A stretch of 64,000 nucleotides of DNA from Paraburkholderia phenoliruptrix (GTDB lineage: Bacteria; Pseudomonadota; Gammaproteobacteria; Burkholderiales; Burkholderiaceae). Below, one piece after another: positions 24,760-34,575 of the stretch (its first letter is position 1; each line of letters opens with the position of its first letter). The stretch spans positions 62,001-126,000 of the forward strand of contig NZ_JAEUAV010000010.1 in the NCBI RefSeq assembly GCF_019511605.1. The letters run 5' to 3'. Below the pieces are notes generated by a model. That model had not been told where the DNA came from, ran no database searches, and saw nothing but the letters and a program-made list of their open reading frames with translations. Both the position numbers and the translations under genes were made by a program.

Positions 24760-25398
24760 ATGCCGCTCGATTTTCTCGTGCTCGCCCAACAGTGCGCCCC
24801 GCAAATTTCGCCGACCACGATGGCCGCGGTGGTGCGTGCCGAGTCTGGGTTCAACCCGTACGCGATTGGCGTGGTGCATGGGCGCCTCGTGCGGCAGCCG
24901 TCCACCGAGGCCGAAGCCATCGCAACGGCGCACGCGCTAACGACGAGTGGTTGGCACTTTAGTGTGGGGCTGGCGCAGGTCAACCGCACGAACTGGACGC
25001 GGTATGGCCTGACCGAGCGCACTGCGTTCGATCCATGTCGCAACCTGGCTGCGGGCGCTGCGATTTTGCAAGGATGCTTCGAACTCGCTCGTCATGCCCA
25101 TGCGGATGAGCAGGCGGCACTTCGCGCGAGTCTGTCCTGCTACGCGAGTGGCAACTTTTGGACAGGCTTTCGCAGCGGCTATGTCCAACGCGTCATGAAC
25201 GACGCGCAGCAAGCCGTCTCGACGCCGCCGATCGTCGTTCCAGCCATCGCACCGATTCCGGTCGTCCCAGTAACGACTGGTTTTTCCACCAGCCCGGTTC
25301 GGCCGAAGCGAGCAACCGACCCGCCGCGAAGCCCGGATCGGAGGGAACTGCCGCCGGGCCAGAGCGGCGAGCGGGTTCAAAGCGCAGTGGTGTTTTAG
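24760..25398 (+). CDS. virB1: VirB1-like lytic transglycosylase
   Basis: The SLT domain covers about residues 1-150. The catalytic glutamate is E28 in VVRAESGFNPYAIG, with the partner motifs VGLAQVNRTNW and CRNLAAGAAIL and the YASGNF segment. VirB1 opens peptidoglycan for assembly of the conjugation channel. The C-terminal 55 residues are Pro-rich, as in other VirB1 proteins. No classical signal peptide is visible; export would need another route or a different start. Confidence 0.85.
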   Translation: MPLDFLVLAQQCAPQISPTTMAAVVRAESGFNPYAIGVVHGRLVRQPSTEAEAIATAHALTTSGWHFSVGLAQVNRTNWTRYGLTERTAFDPCRNLAAGAAILQGCFELARHAHADEQAALRASLSCYASGNFWTGFRSGYVQRVMNDAQQAVSTPPIVVPAIAPIPVVPVTTGFSTSPVRPKRATDPPRSPDRRELPPGQSGERVQSAVVF

Positions 25399-25455
25399 GA
25401 CGCTGACCGGATGGATGGGGGCAATTGACGTCGGGGAAGTAGATGGGAGCTACCG

Positions 25456-25797
25456 ATGAAACTGGGTTCGCGAATCAAAGCGTGGTTTGGGCATGGATCT
25501 GCTCGATTCAGCCAGGATCGACAGTTCGCCAGAACGGCCTCACTAACGATTTCGGCGCTGTTCGCCGCATCTCCCGCCTGGGCTCAGTTGTCGCAGGTCA
25601 ATACGCTGCTGAGCACGATCCAGACGACCTTGCTTGGAGTCGGTGGCGTTATCTGCTCGATCTCGATCATCTGGGCGGGCTTTCGAATGATGTTCCAACA
25701 CGCGCGCTTTGGCGACATCGCCAATGTCTTCATTGGCGGGCTGTTCGTCGGCTGTGCGACGGTCATCGCTGGCATGCTGATCCCGACGGGCGGCTGA
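25456..25797 (+). CDS. virB2: VirB2-like major pilin
   Basis: A 113-residue precursor with a long signal region ending at ASPAWA (residue 43), then two hydrophobic helices (TIQTTLLGVGGVICSISIIW and IANVFIGGLFVGCATVIAGM) joined by a short charged loop, the VirB2/TrbC layout. It would form the conjugative pilus. virB3 follows at once. Confidence 0.87.
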   Translation: MKLGSRIKAWFGHGSARFSQDRQFARTASLTISALFAASPAWAQLSQVNTLLSTIQTTLLGVGGVICSISIIWAGFRMMFQHARFGDIANVFIGGLFVGCATVIAGMLIPTGG

Positions 25798-25814
25798 TCC
25801 TTGAGCGACGAATC

Positions 25815-26135
25815 ATGAACTCTCTCAAAGATCGCGTTTTCAAGGGCTGTACGCGTCCCGCCATGCTGTGGGGTGTGCCGCTCGTGCCGGCTCTCATCAC
25901 TGGCGGCGGCATGCTGATTCCCGCGATCTGGGCGCTGCTCGCGAGTCCCCCACTGGGCGTCGCCATCCTGTTCCTGATGATCCCTGTGTTCGTTGCCATG
26001 CGCATGGTTACGCGCCTCGACGACCAGCGCCTTGCTCAGTACGTGCTGCGTCTTCGGATGCGGTTTCGGCAAGCAAACCGGCGGTTTTGGGGTACCCATG
26101 CCTACACGCCGGTGCGGCTCAAGAGGAGAGCGTGA
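25815..26135 (+). CDS. virB3: VirB3-like inner-membrane T4SS protein
   Basis: The 106-residue protein starts MNSLKDRVFKGCTRPAMLWG, where the RPAM motif is common in VirB3. Hydrophobic stretches at about 18-65 and a basic tail (LRMRFRQANRRFWG) follow. It ends one base before the virB4 start; VirB3 and VirB4 work together and are fused in some plasmids. Confidence 0.87.
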   Translation: MNSLKDRVFKGCTRPAMLWGVPLVPALITGGGMLIPAIWALLASPPLGVAILFLMIPVFVAMRMVTRLDDQRLAQYVLRLRMRFRQANRRFWGTHAYTPVRLKRRA

Positions 26136-26136
26136 T

Positions 26137-28575
26137 ATGCGCGCCGCCCCTCAATTCGTTACCGTCGCTCACCGGGAAGTGCCGCTCGCCGACATGATCC
26201 CGTATTCGACGCATGTGACCGATCACGTCATCAAGACTCGCGAAGGCGACTATCTGCAGATCTGGAAAGTCGCGGGGATCTCGTTTGAGGCAGCCGATCC
26301 AGCTGACATTGCCGTGCGGCACGATGGATTCAACCAGCTCGTGCGCGCACTGCCTGGCGGCCATGTCGCGCTTTGGACGCATCGGCTGCGCCGGCGCGTC
26401 TGGGACCACTTCGCCACGCCGTACGCCAACCGGTTCTGCCAGGAACTTGCGACACGTTACTACGCGAGCTTTGCAGGGTATCGCATGATGGCCAACGAGC
26501 TCTACCTCACGCTCGTCTACCGGCCTAACCGCACGATAATGGGACGCCTATTCAGTCGAGCTGCGCGTCGCACGCTCGACGATATCCGGCGTGACCAGCA
26601 CGAAGCACTCAAGGTGATGAGCGAACTCGCCGCTCAGGTCGAGGCCGGCCTCGCGCCTTACGACCCGGTGGCGCTTGGGGTTTTTCGCAAGCCGAGCCCA
26701 TATGCTAAACGCCCGCGCCGGTATTCGTCGGCGTTGGAGCTGCTCGGCTATCTCGTCAATGCTGTGTGGGAAAGCCAGCCACTCCCGTCCGGGCCGATCC
26801 GCGAAGCGCTGCCCACGTCACGCCTGTTCGTCGGCGCAGAAAAGCTCGAGCTCCGAATGCCCGGCGAGACGCATTTCGCCGCGATGCTCGATCTGAAAGA
26901 CTACCCGGAAGACACTGAACCAGGGATGCTCAACGGTCTGCTGTACGGCGACTTCGAGTACATCGAGACGCAAAGCTTCACGATTCTCGACAAACCCAGC
27001 GCCAAAGAGGCGCTCGAGCGGCAGCGCAACCAGTTGATTGCGGGCGAGGACGCGGCCGTGTCGCAGGTCGAGGCAATGGATCAGGCGCTCAACGACCTGA
27101 TCAACGGCGACTTCGTGCTCGGCGAATATCACTATTCGCTGGCAGTGCTCGGTGACACGCTGCACGCTCTCTCCCGAAACGTCGCAAAGGCACGTACGCA
27201 GCTAGCGGATGCCGGCTTCCAGACGGCCCTGATCGACCTCGTTGCCGATGCGGCATGGTTTGCGCAATTGCCTGGAAACTGGCGCTACCGGGCACGTGAA
27301 GCGAAGCTTACGTCGCGCAATTTCTGCGGGCTGTCCAGCCTGCATAACTTCTCCACCGGCAAGCGCGAGGGTAATCCGTGGGGAGAGGCGATCACGATCG
27401 TCAAGACGCCGAGCGGTCAGCCGCTGTATCTGAATTTCCACGTGACGGCCGAAAAGCAGGACTCCGTCGACGAAAAGGCACTCGCCAATACCCAGATCAT
27501 TGGGCAGGCCGGCGCAGGCAAGACGGTGCTCGAACTGTTCCTGCTCGCTATGGCGATGAAGTATGGCATCACGGTGGTGCTTTACGACAAGGACCGTGGT
27601 ACGGAGATCGCGATTCGGGCAATGGGCGGCGTCTATACGGTCTTCCGCCGTGGCGAGCCGACGGGCTTGAATCCATTCCAGATGGAGCCGACCGAGTTCG
27701 TGCTCGACTTCTGGGAGCGGCTGGTGCGCAAGCTCGTCGATGGCGGCAGGCCGCTGTCCGCAAGGGATGAGCTCGACGTCTTACGAGCGGTTCGTGAGGT
27801 CGCACGCATGGAGAAGCCGCTTCGGCGCCTCTCTATGGTGCGGCAGCTCTTGCCGAACGTGGGCGAGAACAGCCTGCACGCGCGTTTGACCAAGTGGTGC
27901 ATAGGCGGGCGGCTTGGCTGGGTGCTCGACAATCCCACCGACCGCATTGAATTGGCACAGTCGGGCTTGTTCGGCTTCGACGACACGGAGCTTCTCGATG
28001 ACGCCGAGGTTTCGACGCCCGTGACGATGTACCTACTGTACCGAACGGAGAGCGTAATCGACGGCCGGCGCTTCATCTACGTGATGACGGAGTTCTGGAA
28101 GCGGCTCGACGATCCGGTCTTCACCGACTTTGCGAAGAACAAACAGAAGACCATCCGCAAGCAGAACGGGCTCGGCATCTTTGACACGCAGTCGCCCGCG
28201 GACGTATTGCGGAGCGACATCGCACGCGCATTGATCGAGCAAAGCGGGACGTTCTTTTTCCTGCCCAATCCGCGGGCCGATTACGACGACTACGTTCACG
28301 GCTTCAAGCTCACTGAGGCCGAATTCAACATCGTCCGAAACCTGGGCGAGAACAGCCGGATGTTCCTGGTCAAGCAGGGGCACCAATCGGCCATCGGACG
28401 GCTGGATCTCAAGGGGCTCGGCGATGTGCTCGATGTGTTGTCCGGCACGACGGACAACGTCGAGCTGCTCGACGCCATCCGCGCGCGAGTGGGCGACGAT
28501 CCCGATGTCTGGCTGCCGGTATTCCGTGAGCAGCTGACAAGACGTAGAGCGGCGCAGGCGGGAGGGATGCGATGA
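26137..28575 (+). CDS. virB4: VirB4-like T4SS ATPase
   Basis: An 812-residue protein. The N-terminal CagE/TrbE domain is followed by Walker A GQAGAGKT at about 456-463 and by FDTQSPADVLRSDI in the C-terminal RecA-like domain. I chose ATG 26137, directly after the virB3 stop; the open frame extends upstream to 25993 but overlaps virB3. VirB4 powers pilus assembly and substrate passage at the inner membrane. Confidence 0.93.
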   Translation: MRAAPQFVTVAHREVPLADMIPYSTHVTDHVIKTREGDYLQIWKVAGISFEAADPADIAVRHDGFNQLVRALPGGHVALWTHRLRRRVWDHFATPYANRFCQELATRYYASFAGYRMMANELYLTLVYRPNRTIMGRLFSRAARRTLDDIRRDQHEALKVMSELAAQVEAGLAPYDPVALGVFRKPSPYAKRPRRYSSALELLGYLVNAVWESQPLPSGPIREALPTSRLFVGAEKLELRMPGETHFAAMLDLKDYPEDTEPGMLNGLLYGDFEYIETQSFTILDKPSAKEALERQRNQLIAGEDAAVSQVEAMDQALNDLINGDFVLGEYHYSLAVLGDTLHALSRNVAKARTQLADAGFQTALIDLVADAAWFAQLPGNWRYRAREAKLTSRNFCGLSSLHNFSTGKREGNPWGEAITIVKTPSGQPLYLNFHVTAEKQDSVDEKALANTQIIGQAGAGKTVLELFLLAMAMKYGITVVLYDKDRGTEIAIRAMGGVYTVFRRGEPTGLNPFQMEPTEFVLDFWERLVRKLVDGGRPLSARDELDVLRAVREVARMEKPLRRLSMVRQLLPNVGENSLHARLTKWCIGGRLGWVLDNPTDRIELAQSGLFGFDDTELLDDAEVSTPVTMYLLYRTESVIDGRRFIYVMTEFWKRLDDPVFTDFAKNKQKTIRKQNGLGIFDTQSPADVLRSDIARALIEQSGTFFFLPNPRADYDDYVHGFKLTEAEFNIVRNLGENSRMFLVKQGHQSAIGRLDLKGLGDVLDVLSGTTDNVELLDAIRARVGDDPDVWLPVFREQLTRRRAAQAGGMR

Positions 28576-29738
28576 GCGGCCTCTTTACCGCAATCGGCGG
28601 CACGCTCGAGAACGGGATGTCGAGCTACGTGACGAATGTGTCGTCGGCGTTGTCAGGCGCGCTCGTCCCGGCTGCGACGACCGCCGTCACCATCTGGGTC
28701 CTCGCGTACGGCCTTGCTGTTGTGCGTGGCGAGGCGCACGAACCAGTGCCAGCTTTTGCGTGGCGAGGGCTCAAGGTGGCAGCCATTCTCGCATTCGCGC
28801 TCGGCAGTGGGCTCTATCAGCAGCAGGTGGTGACGGCCATCAATGGCGCCACCGCAGGGCTCGCTCAAACGATCCAGAACGCGGCCAACACGACCGGCGG
28901 GGGCAATCCCGGTTGTGGCTCGGCCAGCGGCAGCGCCGTAACGGCGGCGAGCGCCACCAGCATTTATCAGACGCTCGACTGCTATGACCAGCAGGTCGAC
29001 CTGGTTCTGGACGCCTACTCCGTGAAGGCGACGCATGAGGGCATGAGCCTTTCGGGCATCGTCGCCGGAATCGGCGACATCGTGTGCGGGTTCATCGCGG
29101 CCCTCGGTGGCTCGATCTTCCTCATCGTGCTCGCGTTCGAAGTCGTCATGGCGAGGATGCTGCTCGATCTCGTGCTGGGCATCGGGCCCGTGTTTATTGT
29201 CTGCGCAGCGTTTGCGCCGACCGCGCGCTTTTTCGAGGCGTGGACCGCGAAAGTTGCGAACTACGCGCTGCTGCAAATCCTTGTGGCGGCCTTTTTGGGC
29301 ATGGCCCTGACGGCCTTCTCAACTGAACTTGCACCGTTTCAGGTGACGACCGCACCGCCCGGTTCAAACGCCGGCGCACTTGTCGCCGCTGGCCAGGCTG
29401 CGCTCGAGGCTTCGGCTGCGTGGGGGGCTGCGCTGGGCATGTTTGCGACCGCCATTTTTCTGGCGATGGTCGGCTGGCAGTTGCCGGCGGTGGCATCGGG
29501 TCTTTCCGGTGGTGCGACGTTATCGGGCTTTGGCGCTTTCGTCGCAGGTGTTGCGTCTCGCCGCCTTGCCAGCATGCTCGGGCGAGCGCTCACCGGTGGC
29601 GGGAACGGGCCACGGCCAGGCGGCACGATCCGCAACACGACGGGCTCAGGCGGCGGTGGTGGAGGGAGTTCAGGAGGTGGCACATTGCCGGCGTATCAGC
29701 GGGTCGCACGCGACAACCTCGGGCAGCAAGGCATTTGA
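28572..29738 (+). CDS. virB6: VirB6-like polytopic T4SS protein
   Basis: A 388-residue membrane protein with hydrophobic segments at about 30-55, 60-80, 155-210, 220-245 and 275-325 and a glycine-rich C-terminal tail. The central FEVVMARMLLDLVLGIGPVF is like the conserved VirB6/TrbL core. It overlaps virB4 by ATGA. Here virB6 comes before virB5, the reverse of the Agrobacterium order. Confidence 0.88.
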   Translation: MSGLFTAIGGTLENGMSSYVTNVSSALSGALVPAATTAVTIWVLAYGLAVVRGEAHEPVPAFAWRGLKVAAILAFALGSGLYQQQVVTAINGATAGLAQTIQNAANTTGGGNPGCGSASGSAVTAASATSIYQTLDCYDQQVDLVLDAYSVKATHEGMSLSGIVAGIGDIVCGFIAALGGSIFLIVLAFEVVMARMLLDLVLGIGPVFIVCAAFAPTARFFEAWTAKVANYALLQILVAAFLGMALTAFSTELAPFQVTTAPPGSNAGALVAAGQAALEASAAWGAALGMFATAIFLAMVGWQLPAVASGLSGGATLSGFGAFVAGVASRRLASMLGRALTGGGNGPRPGGTIRNTTGSGGGGGGSSGGGTLPAYQRVARDNLGQQGI

Positions 29739-29754
29739 TGGTGAGGGAGTCATC

Positions 29755-30450
29755 ATGACAGGACGATTCAGGATAGTGGGCGCTGCAATCACATGGCTCA
29801 TGCTGTGTTCTTCCAGCCATGCGCAGGGCATCCCGGTCTTCGATGCTCAGAACGTGCTCCAGGCCATTGCGACAGTCGGGCAGCTCGAGCAAGAGGTCCA
29901 GCAGGAAATCCAAATTTACCAGTCAACCGTCGGTACCCGCGGTTTCGGTGCATTGCTGAGTAATCCCGTGCTCGCGAATTCGCTGCCGTCGAACTGGCAG
30001 AGCGTCTATACGGCCGTGCAGCACGGAGGTTATGCAGGGCTTACCGGCAGCGCTCAGGCGTTGCGTTCCGCGAGCCAGATATATGACTGTGGCGACCAGG
30101 CAGGTATCGACCAGCAGGTCTGTCAGCGTGCGCTGAACAAGCCATTCCAGGACAAAGCGTTTGGCATGCAGGCGTATCAGACAGAGCTCCAGGAGCTGAA
30201 CCAGATTCAGAGCCTCATGCAGCAGATCGATGTCACGCAGGACCCTAAGGGCATCGCTGAACTGCAAGCACGGGTACAGACCGAGACGACAGCGGTTGGC
30301 GACGAGATGACGAAGCTGCAGCTCTTCCGAATGCTCGGCGATACGGAGGACAAGCTCGTCGCTGAGCAGCAGAGCGAACTGATACTGAGCCGGGCTGGCA
30401 ACACCGCGCGGTTGCAGGACCAGATGGTACCGGCTTCGTTCGGAAACTGA
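29755..30450 (+). CDS. virB5: VirB5-like minor pilin
   Basis: A signal peptide ending SSSHA precedes a helical, Gln-rich mature protein (NVLQAIATVGQLEQEVQQEI, VGDEMTKLQLFRMLGDTEDK) of total length 231, the VirB5/TrbJ pattern of a pilus-tip adhesin. GAGGGAG precedes the ATG at 29755. The upstream 125 codons of the open frame overlap virB6 and are discarded. Confidence 0.83.
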   Translation: MTGRFRIVGAAITWLMLCSSSHAQGIPVFDAQNVLQAIATVGQLEQEVQQEIQIYQSTVGTRGFGALLSNPVLANSLPSNWQSVYTAVQHGGYAGLTGSAQALRSASQIYDCGDQAGIDQQVCQRALNKPFQDKAFGMQAYQTELQELNQIQSLMQQIDVTQDPKGIAELQARVQTETTAVGDEMTKLQLFRMLGDTEDKLVAEQQSELILSRAGNTARLQDQMVPASFGN

Positions 30451-30460
30451 GGGGACGACG

Positions 30461-30652
30461 ATGCGCGGCATTCTCAGAATATCGCTTCCTCTTGGTTTAG
30501 TAGCACTAATGAGCGCATGCCATTTCGGGCCACCAAGACCGGTGCTGCCGGATGGTTCGCACCGGGTGCCGATCAACCGCATTCCGCCTGTTCCGACAAC
30601 GTCGGCTTCCTCCGTATCGCTTGGCACGTCAGTCGGGGGAGGTGGACGATGA
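30461..30652 (+). CDS. virB7: VirB7-like lipoprotein
   Basis: A 63-residue protein with a lipoprotein signal (LPLGLVALMSAC, lipidated Cys at position 20) and a short Pro-rich mature part. Size and location before virB8 fit VirB7, which anchors VirB9 in the outer membrane core complex. It overlaps virB8 by four bases. Confidence 0.78.
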   Translation: MRGILRISLPLGLVALMSACHFGPPRPVLPDGSHRVPINRIPPVPTTSASSVSLGTSVGGGGR

Positions 30653-31356
30653 ATAGCCGTGACGACTACGGGCGCGTGCTCGATATCGAGGCGTCGCTGA
30701 CGTACCTGCAGGAACGGTCAGAGCGGCGGGCGTGGCATGTCGCTTATGGCGCAGTGGGCGTTGCTGTGCTGAGCGTGGCGGCGCTTGCCGTCATGGTCCC
30801 GTTCTATCGCGTCGTTCCGCTGCCGATCGAGGTTGACCGCCTGACCGGCGAGGCGCAGGTGATCGATGTGCTGGATGCGCGGCATGTCCACACGAAGGAA
30901 ATCCAGGACAAGCACTGGGTCGAGGCCTATGTGCGTGAGCGGGAACGCTATGACTGGGGCCTGCTGCAGATGGACTATGACGACGTGCTCGCCATGAGCA
31001 ATGACGTGGTCGCGCGTGACTACCGCTCGATCTACAGCGGCCCGGACGCGCTCGACCGGCAGCTTGGGCCGAACAGCGAGCGGCGCGTGCGGATTCTGTC
31101 AACGACCCTGCCGCCCGACGAACCGGGCCGCGCTGTCGTACATATCGAGCGCACGACGTTCAAAAACGGTGAAGCGAATGCTCAGCCGCCCCAACGTTTC
31201 GTGGTCACCCTTGCGTACACCTATCGGCCGCCGGTTTTCACGCGTGAAAGCGTCGCGATTGCCAATCCGTTCGGATTCAAGGTGACGGCTTACAGCCGCG
31301 ATCCAGAATATACGCCGCCTGCATCGTCAGCGGCCGCCACCGGAGTGGCTCCATGA
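30649..31356 (+). CDS. virB8: VirB8-like T4SS assembly factor
   Basis: The 235-residue protein has a short cytoplasmic N-terminus, one membrane helix at about 30-55 and a periplasmic domain with VRERERYDWGLLQMDYDDV and PPQRFVVTLAYTYRPPVF, typical of VirB8. The ATG at 30649 overlaps the virB7 stop; GGAGG is just upstream. It overlaps virB9 by ATGA. Confidence 0.9.
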   Translation: MNSRDDYGRVLDIEASLTYLQERSERRAWHVAYGAVGVAVLSVAALAVMVPFYRVVPLPIEVDRLTGEAQVIDVLDARHVHTKEIQDKHWVEAYVRERERYDWGLLQMDYDDVLAMSNDVVARDYRSIYSGPDALDRQLGPNSERRVRILSTTLPPDEPGRAVVHIERTTFKNGEANAQPPQRFVVTLAYTYRPPVFTRESVAIANPFGFKVTAYSRDPEYTPPASSAAATGVAP

Positions 31357-32195
31357 GATACGACAGAAAAGGCGTTGCCCTAATGGCGTTTTGGCTTGGC
31401 GCTCTGCTGGTGGCCAGTCCCGTCGCGCGCGCCTATACCGTGCCGGGGTGGTCTGACGACTCTCGGGTGCGGCAGGTCGTCTATCGGCCGGACGCGGTTG
31501 TGCGTATCGACGCGCAGCGCGGCTTTGCGACGCACATTGCGCTCGAACCGCAAGAGCACATTCAGGTGGTGGCCCCCGGCGATCGGGACGGCTGGCAGGT
31601 CGTCGCGAACAAGGGCGATCACGACGTGTACCTCAAGCCGCAGCTCGCGGCGCACGACTCGAACCTGGAGATCCGTACCGACAGGCGCAGCTACAGCTTC
31701 GATCTGGTGGTGCTGCCTCTCAAGGCTAAATTCGGCAACGACGAGGAGATTTACCGCGTGACCTTCGTCTATCCGGATCAAGTGAAAGCGCAGGCACAAG
31801 CCCTGAGCGATGCAGCGCTGGTAAGCCGGCGCCTGGCGCAACCGCCGGTCGTCCGTAACACCCGGTATTCGATGCAGGTCATGCCGCACTCGGACGATAT
31901 CGCGCCGACCGCGGCGTGGGACGACGGCCGATTCACCTACATTCGCATCCCGGCCAACCGGCGCATCCCGGCGATCTTCCGCGTGGCGGACGACGGCACC
32001 GAGAGCACGGTCGACAAGCACATGGACGGCGACACCGTCGTGGTTCACGAAGTGGCTAAACGTTTCGTGCTTCGTTTGGGCGAGGAGGTCGTCGGAATCT
32101 GGAACGACGCCTATGACATGGATGGGGTGCCGCCACGCGACGGCACAACTGCCGACGGCGTGAGGCGTGTCTTGCGGAGTCACGATGATGAATGA
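31353..32195 (+). CDS. virB9: VirB9-like outer-membrane core protein
   Basis: A signal peptide ending ARA is followed by a 280-residue VirB9/CagX chain: SDDSRVRQVVYRPDAVVRID, then EDIQVVAPGD-like EHIQVVAPGDRDGW, and the C-terminal AWDDGRFTYIRIPANRRIPAIF segment that contacts VirB7. It overlaps virB10 by about ten bases. Confidence 0.92.
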   Translation: MRYDRKGVALMAFWLGALLVASPVARAYTVPGWSDDSRVRQVVYRPDAVVRIDAQRGFATHIALEPQEHIQVVAPGDRDGWQVVANKGDHDVYLKPQLAAHDSNLEIRTDRRSYSFDLVVLPLKAKFGNDEEIYRVTFVYPDQVKAQAQALSDAALVSRRLAQPPVVRNTRYSMQVMPHSDDIAPTAAWDDGRFTYIRIPANRRIPAIFRVADDGTESTVDKHMDGDTVVVHEVAKRFVLRLGEEVVGIWNDAYDMDGVPPRDGTTADGVRRVLRSHDDE

Positions 32196-33453
32196 CCCGC
32201 AAAAAAACCCGCTAAGCGATCAGCGGCCTCGCAACACGATGGAGCCGGATGAGCCTGTCGATCAGGGAGCGGATGCACGCGACGTCGATTTCAATTCCCC
32301 GGCTACCGGGATGGGAGATCGCGGCACGCCGGCGCTCGGTCAGTATCGACGTGTTCTTCCTCGCGCCTGGTGGTTGACGCCGCTCGTGGTCGTCATCGTC
32401 GCAGGTGCTGGCGCCGTCTGGACGGTGCATACGTTTCTTGCCAGGCACGATGCGCAGGCGAAAGCGCGTCGCGACGCGATCGCGGAAGCGGCGCCGGGCG
32501 GGCGGCTATTTAAGGACCTGCCGGCGTCGGCGACGAGTGCGGCCTCAGCACCAAAGGCAGTGAGTGTCGAGGCGGCGGCTTCCGCGCCTGTCGTGAATCG
32601 AGCGCCCATCTCGGCGAGGCCGACGCCGCCGGTGCGGAGCTACTACGATGCGCCGCTGCTGGGCATGGGCCCAGCGCCCGAGTTGAACGGTCGCGAAGAA
32701 GGCGGGTTGCCGACAGGAGGCATTTCTGGCGCTGTCGCCTCTGGAGCTTCGTCTGTGGGCGCGGGCGTCCCTAGTCGTGCAACCGGTGCCTTGGAGCAGA
32801 GCGGCACTGGACCGCTTGCGCAGGCGTTGACCCCGACCGCCACGCCGCGCGTACGCGCGGGCATGCTCGGCGATCGCAGCCTGATTCTCGCGCAGGGTGC
32901 GAAGATCGACTGTGCGGGCGACACGGCGTTTGACTCTACCGAGGCAGGCATCTCCACGTGCACCGTGACGAAGAACATCTATTCCGATGATGGGAAGGTG
33001 GTGCTGATCGAGCGCGGCTCACAGATCAACAGCGAATATCGCTCGAACTTGGCGCCCGGGCAAAAACGCGCCCTCATCCTCGCCGCGCGAATCAAGACGC
33101 CCGATGGCGTGACCGTCCAGATCGATTCGCCCGCAGCCGATGCGCTCGGCCGCATGGGAATCGACGGCTACGTGGACAACCATTGGGGCCAGCGTATCGG
33201 GGCGGCGCTACTGCTCGGCATGACGCAGGATGCCATCGGCTATCTGGCCACACGCGGTGGGAACAACAACAGCTCCGCCGTGTATCAGAACACCGAGCAG
33301 CAAGGCAACGACATGGCCTCGCATGTTTTGGATCGGACGATCAACATTCCGCCGACGCTCACGCAAAACCAGGGCGCCGAGTTCACGATCATGGTAGCGC
33401 GTGACCTCGATTTCGGATCGGTGTATGCCCTCGAGCCGGAGGGATCGCAATGA
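32185..33453 (+). CDS. virB10: VirB10-like core channel protein
   Basis: A 422-residue protein with a cytoplasmic N-terminus, one membrane helix at about 60-80, a Pro/Ala-rich linker and the C-terminal TrbI/VirB10 beta-barrel domain (LGDRSLILAQGAKIDC, then VLIERGSQINSEYRS, and QNQGAEFTIMVARDLDFGSV at the end). Two ATGs at 32185 and 32188 are equally possible, with GGAG upstream. Confidence 0.93.
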   Translation: MMNDPQKNPLSDQRPRNTMEPDEPVDQGADARDVDFNSPATGMGDRGTPALGQYRRVLPRAWWLTPLVVVIVAGAGAVWTVHTFLARHDAQAKARRDAIAEAAPGGRLFKDLPASATSAASAPKAVSVEAAASAPVVNRAPISARPTPPVRSYYDAPLLGMGPAPELNGREEGGLPTGGISGAVASGASSVGAGVPSRATGALEQSGTGPLAQALTPTATPRVRAGMLGDRSLILAQGAKIDCAGDTAFDSTEAGISTCTVTKNIYSDDGKVVLIERGSQINSEYRSNLAPGQKRALILAARIKTPDGVTVQIDSPAADALGRMGIDGYVDNHWGQRIGAALLLGMTQDAIGYLATRGGNNNSSAVYQNTEQQGNDMASHVLDRTINIPPTLTQNQGAEFTIMVARDLDFGSVYALEPEGSQ

Positions 33454-34568
33454 GATCGTGCATGAATATGCCGAATCCGGTCGACGACATGGTGCTCGCA
33501 CGGCTTCCGGACGACGCCTCGGTGCGCGAGTTGATGCGGCCGTTTGCGCCGCTGCTGGAAGATCCGGACGTCACCGAGCTCGTGATCAATCGGCCGCAAC
33601 GCGTACTGACTGAAACGCATCGTGGCTGGCGCGGTTACGACTACACCGACCTCGATTACGAGCGGCTGATGTCTTTTGCGGTAGCCGTTGCCACGCTGAC
33701 GAGTCAGGACGTGTCGGCCCAGCACCCGGTGCTGTCGGCATTGCTGCCGGGGGATGCGCGCATCCAGATTGTGGTGCCGCCCGTCGTGCCATCGCGCACC
33801 GTATCGATCACGATCCGGCGACCATCTTCGCGCGAGAAGACGCTGGATGCTTACCGGGATGAGGGCCTCTTCGACGATACGGTGTGGCATCGGCCGGATG
33901 GACTCGACGCCGTATTGCCAATGTTGCCGCCCCAGGTACGCAAGCTCGTCGATTGCCTCGAAGCGCGGGACCACGGCGCGTTTTTCGAGCAGGCGGTTGC
34001 CGGGTGCCTGAACATCGTCATTGTTGGCAACACCGGTTCCGGCAAAACGAGTTTTATGAAGACGCTGTGCCAATCCATCGGGCCAGCGGAACGGATCGTG
34101 ACGATCCAGGACGTCCGGGAACTATTCCTGCCGCACATTGAGAATTGTGTGCACCTGACGTACAGCAAGGGAGGTCACGGTCAGGCACACGTGACGCCCG
34201 CGGACCTGATCGCCAGTGCAATGCGCATGCGCCCTGACCGCGTGCTTCTGGCCGAGCTGCGGGGTGCCGAAGCCTACGATTTCCTCAAGCTGCTGACGAC
34301 CGGTCACGCGGGCTCGATCACGAGCTACCACGCGCCGAATGCCACGGTCGCGGTCGAGCGCTTCGCTCTGATGGCCAAGGAGCATCCGGAGGCCGCAGCA
34401 TATGACGATGGCGCGCTCAAGAGGCTGCTGTTCCTGACGATCGACCTGGTGGCGCACATGCAGGCCCATCCGGTCTACAACGACGCCGGCGAGCAGATTG
34501 GCAAGCGCTGGGGCATGACGGAAATCTGGTTTGATCCCGTGCGCAAGGCGCGCACGAGCTTCGCGTGA
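33450..34568 (+). CDS. virB11: VirB11-like T4SS ATPase
   Basis: The 372-residue hexameric ATPase has Walker A GNTGSGKT at about 193-200, the Asp box (TIQDVRELFLP), Walker B (RVLLAELRGAEAYDF) and a His box (GHAGSITSYHAPN). It overlaps virB10 by ATGA. It switches the VirB4 complex between pilus formation and transfer. Confidence 0.93.
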   Translation: MRSCMNMPNPVDDMVLARLPDDASVRELMRPFAPLLEDPDVTELVINRPQRVLTETHRGWRGYDYTDLDYERLMSFAVAVATLTSQDVSAQHPVLSALLPGDARIQIVVPPVVPSRTVSITIRRPSSREKTLDAYRDEGLFDDTVWHRPDGLDAVLPMLPPQVRKLVDCLEARDHGAFFEQAVAGCLNIVIVGNTGSGKTSFMKTLCQSIGPAERIVTIQDVRELFLPHIENCVHLTYSKGGHGQAHVTPADLIASAMRMRPDRVLLAELRGAEAYDFLKLLTTGHAGSITSYHAPNATVAVERFALMAKEHPEAAAYDDGALKRLLFLTIDLVAHMQAHPVYNDAGEQIGKRWGMTEIWFDPVRKARTSFA

Positions 34569-34575
34569 GGTCCAT

